The position numbers and the translations under genes are program-made. A stretch of 7,202 bases of DNA from assembly GCA_001825475.1 (NCBI GenBank), contig MHWZ01000001.1, forward strand, positions 2,628 to 9,829, in the 5' to 3' direction. The notes below the pieces were generated by a model. It made no database searches, had not been told where the DNA came from, and saw only the letters and a list, made by a program, of their open reading frames with translations. Positions 1 through 5,204 of this stretch are shown in pieces. Source of the DNA: Candidatus Zambryskibacteria bacterium RIFOXYD2_FULL_43_10. GTDB lineage: Bacteria; Patescibacteriota; Minisyncoccia; Phycocordibacterales; Zambryskibacteraceae. Numbering within the stretch: the stretch's first letter is position 1; each line of letters starts with the position of its first letter.

Positions 1-98
1 AGACGCTTTCTTAAATCAGTGGTTGATGCCAGATAAAGTTGTGAGTCTTTTTTGCTTTTCAAAATATATGTGTAATTCATAGAATTTGGTGTGGGGAT
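1..98. other. Left-edge segment with no recognisable gene
   Basis: This stretch lies downstream of the leftward small zinc-ribbon gene. I see no coding region with a plausible start, and no clear GC-rich hairpin followed by a T-run on the minus strand. The transcript end of the leftward pair is therefore either factor-dependent or outside the window. Confidence 0.5.
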
Positions 99-290
99 TT
101 ATTTTGTGAGCACCTTATAGTCTCCCTCGTTGCCACCGACCCGGACGTAATCCTCGCAACCATCAACCCAGATCTTCTTGCACTTACAATAAGTGAATTT
201 CTTATGGGTATTCCAAAAAATCTCATCTCCGCAATGAGTGCATTTGTAGTAAGTCTCTTTTTTGGTTTTGTTGGCGATTTCCTTTGGCAT
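99..290 (-). CDS. Small Cys-rich zinc-ribbon-like protein, 63 aa (DUF7695-like)
   Basis: The protein has a CTHCGDEI segment near residues 17-24 and a YCKCKKIWVDG segment near residues 34-44. Two Cys pairs about 15 residues apart suggest a small zinc ribbon. The following stretch, with D-G-C-E-D-Y-V-R-V-G-G-N and then D-Y, resembles small proteins I remember as the DUF7695 type, in which a Cys-pair knuckle precedes a VDGGxDYLRR-like motif. That match is from memory, and the function of those proteins is unknown. The ATG at 288-290 is preferred because it places the Cys pairs centrally and lies 6 nt after the ATPase stop. No Shine-Dalgarno sequence is visible, so translation is probably coupled to the upstream gene. 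It may be a small nucleic-acid-binding or adaptor protein, but that is inference. Confidence 0.72.
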   Translation of the reverse strand: MPKEIANKTKKETYYKCTHCGDEIFWNTHKKFTYCKCKKIWVDGCEDYVRVGGNEGDYKVLTK

Positions 291-296
291 AAATGT

Positions 297-1580
297 TTAG
301 GTCTTAGTCGGTTCAAGTAACCATTCCCATAACGGCCTGAATTCTATGGTCACATTATCCTTTTTGACTGTGCGTTTCTCATCCCAGGTAAGCACGGTTA
401 ATTTTTTTACCTTTAGCTCATCACTTGCCTCAACCAGGGCTTTCGTCTCTCTTTGTTCGACATCCGAACTTATAGACTCATAACAGACTTGTACGAGTTC
501 GGTAACTTCCACTCCATTTTTGACAACAAAATCAACCTCGCGATCATTGCGGGTCTTGTAATAGAAAAGGTCTCTGTTGGGTTTTACACCTCGCTTCACG
601 AGTTCGGTAAATACCAGATTTTCCATGAGTTTGCCCTTGTCTGGGGAGTGCTGTACCGCTTTTGCAGTTATAAAACCATTATCGACGGCATAGACTTTCC
701 GCGGAGATTTTATGCGTTGTACAGACTTGTGCGAATACCGGAGTAGAGAAAATATAAGATAGGCTTCTTCCAGATATTTTATATACTTCTCTATGGTGGA
801 CGCGCTCTTTAAATTCAAAATTTCAAGAATCTTCCGAACTGTGTACAGGTTTGCAAAATTGTTTATTAAATGTCCCCCCAAATTTGCTACTTGAGTCGAA
901 AATTTAACCCTGTGTCTTTTAACCACATCTTTGAAAACCAGAGCATCAAACAAAACCTCAAGATAATCCTTGGGATCAATGTTATTGACCGCCACTTCAG
1001 GAAATCCGCCGTTGACAAGGTAGTTTTCCATGAGATTCAACAGCTCGCCGCGCTGTTGCGGTAGGGCACTATATTCCTCACTTATTTGAAACTTTTTTGC
1101 GCGGAGAAATTCATTGAAATCAAACGGCAATATTTCTATGGGCATGTGTCTGCCGGTCAAATGCGTGGCAAGTTCTTTTGAAAGAAGGTGTGCGTTCGAT
1201 CCGGTAAGCACAAGATTGTATCCTTCCCGATGCAGACGATTAACAAACAGCTCCCATCCGGCGAGGTTTTGTATTTCATCAAAAAGAACGGTCTTTATCT
1301 GGCCATACGCGGCATGCAATTCTTTCATCAGTTCATCGGTGGCTATACCGCCTGCGCTCGATAAGACCTCGTCGTCAAAATTGAAGTACATGAACGGACG
1401 GTCCTTCAGAAGCATAAGAGAAAAGACAGATTTTCCGGCGCGCCTAGGCCCGAGAACTACTTTTATCAAATTCGAATCCAACCATTTTCTGGCAAACGGT
1501 GCTTTAGTGCGTTCTATGTACTCAAGAGTCAAAAGTTGCTCTTTTTGCAGTTTTTGGTTTGAAACTATGTCTTTAAGCAT
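297..1580 (-). CDS. AAA_14/DUF4143-family ATPase, 427 aa
   Basis: The N-terminal half is a P-loop ATPase. Walker A is GPRRAGKS at residues 44-51 and Walker B is TVLFDEIQ at 97-104, with D101 and E102 as the expected Mg/ATP residues. A sensor-like LTGSNAHLLS segment starts at residue 125. The LPFDFNEFLR stretch near 151-160 and the GGFPEV stretch near 191-196 are typical of the family. The C-terminal half matches DUF4143: a winged-helix-like segment near 245-280, then a nuclease-fold-like core with E320, the DREVDFVV motif at 347-354 (D350) and E361 followed by LVQVCYE. That core resembles a PD-(D/E)XK fold, but the usual E-x-K is replaced by a Q-V-C-Y variant, so cleavage activity cannot be assumed. 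The length is normal for the family, whose roles are mostly unknown; many members sit in mobile or defence regions. It is the first gene of a leftward pair with the zinc-ribbon-like gene. A weak AGG lies about 10 nt before the ATG. Confidence 0.93.
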   Translation of the reverse strand: MLKDIVSNQKLQKEQLLTLEYIERTKAPFARKWLDSNLIKVVLGPRRAGKSVFSLMLLKDRPFMYFNFDDEVLSSAGGIATDELMKELHAAYGQIKTVLFDEIQNLAGWELFVNRLHREGYNLVLTGSNAHLLSKELATHLTGRHMPIEILPFDFNEFLRAKKFQISEEYSALPQQRGELLNLMENYLVNGGFPEVAVNNIDPKDYLEVLFDALVFKDVVKRHRVKFSTQVANLGGHLINNFANLYTVRKILEILNLKSASTIEKYIKYLEEAYLIFSLLRYSHKSVQRIKSPRKVYAVDNGFITAKAVQHSPDKGKLMENLVFTELVKRGVKPNRDLFYYKTRNDREVDFVVKNGVEVTELVQVCYESISSDVEQRETKALVEASDELKVKKLTVLTWDEKRTVKKDNVTIEFRPLWEWLLEPTKT

Positions 1581-1609
1581 ATTATTTTACCTGTGTTGGA
1601 CAGAATACC

Positions 1610-1638
1610 TTGTTTTTGTCCAGTACAAGTAGTATACT
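1610..1638 (+). promoter_or_regulatory. Candidate rightward sigma70-type promoter
   Basis: A -35-like TTGTTT at 1610-1615 is separated by 17 nt from a good -10-like TATACT at 1633-1638. Transcription would start near 1645, just before the purine-rich RBS of the 74-aa gene. The -10 box lies inside the dyad at 1617-1643, so a bound protein would be expected to block it. The call rests on consensus matching by eye only. Confidence 0.45.
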
Positions 1639-1643
1639 GGACA
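1617..1643. promoter_or_regulatory. Perfect 9+9 bp inverted repeat, candidate operator
   Basis: The left arm TGTCCAGTA (1617-1625) and right arm TACTGGACA (1635-1643) are exact reverse complements around a 9-nt spacer, CAAGTAGTA. An extra TGGACAG half-site lies at 1597-1603, and the same heptamer recurs at 1638-1644. The site lies between the divergent starts of the ATPase (1580, minus) and the 74-aa gene (1664, plus), and it covers the candidate -10 at 1633-1638. A dimeric repressor site is the most natural reading. No obvious DNA-binding regulator for it is encoded nearby. As RNA it could also form a 9-bp hairpin, but no T-run follows, so an intrinsic terminator is unlikely. Confidence 0.55.
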
Positions 1644-1663
1644 GGAAAGGCAAAGTCAACAAT

Positions 1664-1888
1664 ATGGATAATCGAGAAACCCCACCTGACTACAAGGATA
1701 AATTTCAGCTCATCTTTGTGGGTATGTTTTGGTCGGATGATCCCAAATACGAGACATGGACAGAGGGCCGGATCGAGATTCGCACATGGGACGATGTTCA
1801 CTGCAATGACGAAATTCGCTTCTGCACCAAGAAAACTGACGAATGGTGGGCAAATGACTATGAAAATGAAAAAGGCCGTACTGGCTAA
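1664..1888 (+). CDS. Hypothetical small acidic protein, 74 aa
   Basis: I do not recognise this protein. The ATG at 1664 is preceded by a purine-rich AGGAAAGG at 1643-1650, a slightly long spacing of 13 nt, and by the candidate promoter just upstream. An alternative TTG at 1610 would put the start upstream of the predicted transcription start and is less likely. The product is rich in Asp, Glu and Trp, with a hydrophobic stretch FQLIFVGMFW near residues 14-23 followed by an acidic, aromatic tail. It has only two Cys, which are not in a zinc-binding pattern, and no membrane helix or signal peptide is evident. The balanced composition and position downstream of a regulatory dyad support a real gene. 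A remnant of a longer gene is also possible. Confidence 0.45.
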   Translation: MDNRETPPDYKDKFQLIFVGMFWSDDPKYETWTEGRIEIRTWDDVHCNDEIRFCTKKTDEWWANDYENEKGRTG

Positions 1889-2128
1889 AAACTATAAATT
1901 TTCAACACTCCGGTCCGTAAGTAAAACAAGATTTCATACCAGAAACCATTCCAACTCATCCTTCTTGGCTCTGCATGTTGAACGAAGTTAGAACACAGGT
2001 TTTGGGGCAATATCGCGGGATTTCGGATCAACAAGGGATAACTACAAAGTAGCACAAAACTCGCACCCCAGAGGACCACAGCAAGCCAAGCAAGGCACCT
2101 AGATATAAGCATAAAAAGGAGTAACTTA
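1889..2128. other. Intergenic gap without a convincing gene
   Basis: About 240 nt separate the 74-aa gene from the defence operon. Reading frames here have odd composition, no RBS and no recognisable motif. I found no tRNA cloverleaf, no obvious terminator hairpin with a T-run, and no convincing -35/-10 pair for the downstream operon. A short direct repetition (AGCAAG at 2080-2085, again at 2089-2094) and the GGGGC/GCACCCC complementarity near 2004-2079 are too weak to call as elements. This may be decayed sequence, or the left boundary of an inserted defence module. Confidence 0.4.
2116..2121 (+). promoter_or_regulatory. Strong Shine-Dalgarno AAGGAG at the operon's 5' end
   Basis: AAGGAG ends 7 nt before the ATG at 2129, which is ideal spacing. 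It is 15 nt from the ATG at 2137 and 24 nt from the ATG at 2146, which are in the frame of the Panacea/YwgA-like gene. The best ribosome entry point is therefore out of frame with the gene, pointing to the short leader ORF at 2129-2146. Confidence 0.6.
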
Positions 2129-2146
2129 ATGATATTATGGAAATAA
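2129..2146 (+). CDS. Putative five-codon leader ORF (MILWK)
   Basis: ATG-ATA-TTA-TGG-AAA-TAA encodes MILWK. It has the only well-spaced Shine-Dalgarno sequence in the region. Its stop overlaps the ATG at 2146-2148 (TAATG), which is codon 4 in the frame of the next gene. This geometry would allow a terminating ribosome to reinitiate directly on the Panacea/YwgA-like gene. The ATA and TTA codons early in the leader may be slow, but that is speculation. Alternatively the ribosome starts at 2137 with loose spacing and the leader is accidental. Confidence 0.35.
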   Translation: MILWK

Positions 2147-2580
2147 TGAAAGACAGGGCAAAATGGATTCTGATGGCTTTATTTGTAGCTGGCGAAGAAG
2201 GGCTATCCCCTGCCCAATTACAGAAAGCTATTTTCCTTCTTCAGAAAGCCTTTCCAAATCTAGAAACTCTTAGTTACAATTTTCAGCCGTATAACTATGG
2301 CCCTTTTGATGTTGGTGTATATCATGATGTTGAAATGCTTGCTGATAATGCTCTAGTCGAACTACGACAGAGAGGTGGACATAACTGGAGTAGCTATCAT
2401 ATTTCTGAAACTGGGAAAAAGACTTCAGAACTACTTAAAAATAGTTTGGATAGTGATGCTGTACTACATCTAACAAAACTTGTAAAACTAATCCAGTCAG
2501 TCTCATTCCAGACATTAATAGGATCTATTTACAAAAAATATCCTGAGTATAAAAAGAATAGTATTTTCAAAGACCGATGA
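2137..2580 (+). CDS. Panacea/YwgA-like (DUF4065-related) protein, 147 aa
   Basis: The sequence has the hallmarks of the Panacea/YwgA-like group: LQKAIFLLQK near residues 28-37, then PYNYGPFDVGVYHDVEML near 51-68 (aromatic-x-YGPF followed by a D-x-x-x-L helix), then YHISETGK near 87-94. The tail IYKKYPEYKKNS (131-142) is also common in such proteins. Panacea-type (SocA-like) domains serve as antitoxins in several known toxin-antitoxin pairs, while YwgA-like members are largely uncharacterised. The start could be ATG 2137 or ATG 2146 (MKDRAK...). The latter fits the overlapping leader stop. The end overlaps the next gene by ATGA (2577-2580), so the two are co-expressed and probably work together. 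I infer a regulator, antitoxin or adaptor for the hydrolase. The family match is by motif memory, not a search. Confidence 0.72.
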   Translation: MEIMKDRAKWILMALFVAGEEGLSPAQLQKAIFLLQKAFPNLETLSYNFQPYNYGPFDVGVYHDVEMLADNALVELRQRGGHNWSSYHISETGKKTSELLKNSLDSDAVLHLTKLVKLIQSVSFQTLIGSIYKKYPEYKKNSIFKDR

Positions 2581-3374
2581 CGCTAATCATAGGAATCAAA
2601 TGCAAGGATGGTATTGTGATGGCTGCTGACGGGGCGGCAACTTTAGGTAGTATGGGTCAAAGTACAGCACAACAGCCAATTAAAAAGCTTTATACCCTTA
2701 AAGATAAGATCGTCATGGGAGTCTCTGGCCCAGTAGGTCTAGGTCAACTATTAAAAGGAAAAATGGAATCTCTCTGGGACGCAAATACTTTTTCTGGGAA
2801 AAGACCTCACGAAGGTATGTCTTTGATTAGTCAGGGTTTTAGAGAATATATAATGCCAGAACTTCAAGTGGCACAAGTAGCACGAAATGCAATAGGGAGT
2901 GCTGGTTTAAGTAGCGCAGTTAGTCACTCACTAGTCGCTGTCCCTATTTCTAGAGAGCTTTGCCTATTCCAGTTTGACCAACAGGGGGCACCAGAGCAGA
3001 CAACCGAAGAGTTGCCATTTACAAGTATAGGAAGTGGGCAACCCATCGCCGATCCATTTTTAGGTCTACTTAGAAGAGTACTCTGGTCAGACCACCAACC
3101 CACCGTTAATGAAGGGCTATTTGCAGCTGTATGGACACTCGATCATGCTATCAGGGTTAACCCTGGTGGTGTGGCAGAACCTATGCAATTAATAACAATG
3201 CTACAAAACGGAGGAGATACCGTCATTCATGAGTTGTCAGAAGCTGAACTGTCTGAACACAGAGGAGCAGTACGAGGTGCCGAAAGTGCCATGGCAGATT
3301 CTCTCTCAAACTTTAGAGCATCAATCTCTGGGGAAGGAAGCGCTGTGGACATTCCAGATCCATCCACACATTGA
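2577..3374 (+). CDS. Proteasome beta-subunit-like Ntn-hydrolase, 265 aa
   Basis: The N-terminus, with GIKCKDGIVMAADGAATLG at residues 6-24, matches the first strands of proteasome beta/HslV-type Ntn-hydrolases (compare TTTVGIxxKDGVVLAAD). The second strand pair matches IKKLYTLKDKIVMGVSGPVG near 35-54. Thr2 would become the N-terminal nucleophile after Met removal, and D18 sits where the conserved Asp17 is expected. By hand alignment the position of catalytic Lys33 is a Gln (Q33 here, in QQPIKKL). Activity may therefore be altered or lost, or the base may lie elsewhere. At 265 aa it is longer than HslV (about 175 aa), and the extra length lies in the C-terminal half, rich in Ser/Ala/Glu. The family normally cleaves peptide bonds in rings; no ATPase partner is encoded nearby. 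The gene overlaps the previous one by ATGA, and its stop lies 2 nt before the mod ATG. Confidence 0.8.
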   Translation: MTLIIGIKCKDGIVMAADGAATLGSMGQSTAQQPIKKLYTLKDKIVMGVSGPVGLGQLLKGKMESLWDANTFSGKRPHEGMSLISQGFREYIMPELQVAQVARNAIGSAGLSSAVSHSLVAVPISRELCLFQFDQQGAPEQTTEELPFTSIGSGQPIADPFLGLLRRVLWSDHQPTVNEGLFAAVWTLDHAIRVNPGGVAEPMQLITMLQNGGDTVIHELSEAELSEHRGAVRGAESAMADSLSNFRASISGEGSAVDIPDPSTH

Positions 3375-3376
3375 TT

Positions 3377-5200
3377 ATGGAAAAAGACGAAATTAGAAAA
3401 ATACTTGGGGACAAAGACAATAAAATCCTGCGTCTTGAGAAAGAGCTGGAGCGTATGAAGAAATCACTTAGGAATGAGAACTACGGACTTGCCTGGATCG
3501 ACGTACCAGAAGCATTTGAAGATGATGTTGAAAATAAATTACCTATTGTCACAGCAGTTCCAAAGCTCGATATAAAAAATAATGATGGAAAACCGACCCA
3601 TTTGCTTATAGAAGCGGAAAACTATCATGCCCTTACTTGCTTGAACTATACGCATAAAGGGAAAGTAGACGTCATTTATATTGATCCGCCATACAATACT
3701 GGTACTGACGGTTTCCGATATAAAGATAAGCGCGTGCTTGATAAATACCCAGACGGGACCGAAGTCCCAACAGATCATCCGTTACGCCATAGTTACTGGC
3801 TTTCATTTATGCGAAAAAGGATTGAGCTTGCAAAGGACTTGCTAAGCGATCAGGGTTTTCTTGCGGTCTCTATAGACGACAACGAGTACGCACAGTTGAA
3901 GATACTTCTTGATAACGTCTTTCAGGAAAACGTAAAGACGGTAGTCGTAAAAATGAGCGAAGCGTCAGGGTTGAAGATGTCCTCAATCAAGAAATCTGGA
4001 AGTATTCCTAAATACAAGGAGTACCTACTCATAGCAAAGCCGTCAGGAGTAAAGAACCTCTTCTTCGATCAGATACCAAAAGAGGAATGGGACAGAGAAT
4101 ACAATATCTATATTGACAATCTAACGAAGGAAGATCGTGCGGTCATAGACTCCTTGTCTGAGAAAGAAGCTCTCACAGAATCGGATCTAGTTGAAGTGGA
4201 CGCCGTGCTGTTAAAAATCACATTGCGCTCTCTATCGTCAGAAATAAAATCGCTTGGTCTAAAGGGCGTAAAAGAAATAAAGAGTTGGTGTTTTGAGAAT
4301 GCTTGGCGCATATGTCGTACCGCCGCAGGTGACTCCGTAAAGGTGCTTGCCGATAAAAAACGTAAAGTCCTAAAGCAACAGGTCTTCTCAGTCATCTCAA
4401 AGCGTGATGGAATACTCTACATCGTAAAATCTGATTATCCAGCAGACGTAAAACGACCCCGAGTTCAAATACTTTTTGCGGATACATATCTATCTACTCA
4501 CCCTGGCGATCTCTGGATAGATATAAAAACAACTGGGCTTGAAGCAGAAGGGGGGGTGAGCTTCAAAAATGGTAAGAAGCCGCTCCAACTTATCAAACGC
4601 ATAATCAATGCGGCTATGAACAAAAATGCTGTGGTGCTTGATTTCTTTGCAGGTTCTGGGACTACCGCACAGGCAGTACTGGAACTAAACGCAAAGGATA
4701 AGGGAGCCCGCCAGTTCATAATGGTAACCAACAACGAAGGAAACATTATGTCAGAGGTCTGTTACCCAAGGGTCGTGAATGTGATACACGGAAAAAATAG
4801 CCAGCCAAAACTGGGAGGCTCAGCAAAGTACTACAAGATCGGTTTCGTTGGCGAAAACAGTATCTTGAATACAAATGACAAGGATAAGTTAGCTTTAGCG
4901 CATAATGTATCAGAGTTGCTCGCCATCGCGGAAAATACTTTGGATGGTGTGCTAAAAAATAGCCACTTTGAGATCTTCGATAATAACGACAGGTACACAG
5001 CTGTTTACTTCAAAGAGAGCTTTGACAAGTTCGACGATTTCACTAAGAAGGTCTTGTCGTTAAAGAAACCGACTACTGTTTACATCTTTAGCTGGGAAAA
5101 CGATCCGTTTGTCGACGAGTTTGAGGACAACCCAAATATCACGGTCAAAACTATTCCTGAGCCGATACTTGAGATCTACCGTCGCATCCACAACCTATAA
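3377..5200 (+). CDS. mod: Type III restriction-modification methyltransferase subunit Mod, 607 aa
   Basis: This is an SAM-dependent DNA amino-methyltransferase of the beta class, with catalytic motif DPPYNTG (residues 103-109) ahead of the SAM-binding motif DFFAGSGTT (422-430). The upstream NYHALTCL segment (83-90) belongs to the SAM pocket. The long central part, about 190-390, holds the variable target-recognition region. Residues 1-35 form a charged, coiled-coil-like helix (EIRKILGDKDNKILRLEKE). The C-terminal VKTIPEPILEIYRRI motif is typical of Mod proteins. Mod proteins set the recognition sequence, methylate adenine on one strand, and also form part of the restriction complex. ATG 3377 is chosen, 2 nt past the previous stop. 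A TTG at 3371 would add two residues and overlap that stop. No Shine-Dalgarno sequence is visible, so coupling is likely. The protein is intact and normal in length. Confidence 0.95.
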   Translation: MEKDEIRKILGDKDNKILRLEKELERMKKSLRNENYGLAWIDVPEAFEDDVENKLPIVTAVPKLDIKNNDGKPTHLLIEAENYHALTCLNYTHKGKVDVIYIDPPYNTGTDGFRYKDKRVLDKYPDGTEVPTDHPLRHSYWLSFMRKRIELAKDLLSDQGFLAVSIDDNEYAQLKILLDNVFQENVKTVVVKMSEASGLKMSSIKKSGSIPKYKEYLLIAKPSGVKNLFFDQIPKEEWDREYNIYIDNLTKEDRAVIDSLSEKEALTESDLVEVDAVLLKITLRSLSSEIKSLGLKGVKEIKSWCFENAWRICRTAAGDSVKVLADKKRKVLKQQVFSVISKRDGILYIVKSDYPADVKRPRVQILFADTYLSTHPGDLWIDIKTTGLEAEGGVSFKNGKKPLQLIKRIINAAMNKNAVVLDFFAGSGTTAQAVLELNAKDKGARQFIMVTNNEGNIMSEVCYPRVVNVIHGKNSQPKLGGSAKYYKIGFVGENSILNTNDKDKLALAHNVSELLAIAENTLDGVLKNSHFEIFDNNDRYTAVYFKESFDKFDDFTKKVLSLKKPTTVYIFSWENDPFVDEFEDNPNITVKTIPEPILEIYRRIHNL

Positions 5201-5204
5201 AAGT

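Noticed and set aside
1114..1632. Plus-strand 172-aa frame opposite the ATPase
   Set aside because: It is the antisense shadow of a clearly recognised ATPase and has unusual Ser/Cys/Arg content.
1617..1643. Intrinsic terminator at the dyad
   Set aside because: The stem is not followed by a T-run in either direction within a suitable distance, and it sits upstream of a gene start, so an operator is the better reading.
1593..1991. Plus-strand 132-aa frame overlapping the 74-aa gene
   Set aside because: It overlaps the better-supported frame, starts from a weak codon upstream of the predicted transcription start, and is rich in Ser/Arg/His/Lys in a non-protein-like way.
1981..2090. tRNA-like or tmRNA-like sequence in the gap
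   Set aside because: A CC-A-like stretch at 2074-2078 is the only hint. No T-loop, anticodon stem or acceptor pairing could be built.
1885..2112. Minus-strand 75-aa reading frame with a hydrophobic N-terminus
   Set aside because: It has no Shine-Dalgarno sequence, Cys/Trp/Arg-rich composition typical of chance frames, and no recognisable family. The hydrophobic start alone is not enough.
2101..2112. Promoter -10 at TATAAG (2104-2109) for the four-gene operon
   Set aside because: No acceptable -35 lies 16-18 nt upstream, and a start there would remove most of the space before the Shine-Dalgarno sequence.
3371..3376. TTG at 3371 as the start of mod
   Set aside because: ATG at 3377 is only two codons downstream and gives a normal N-terminus. 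The TTG has no RBS that would favour it, though it cannot be fully excluded.
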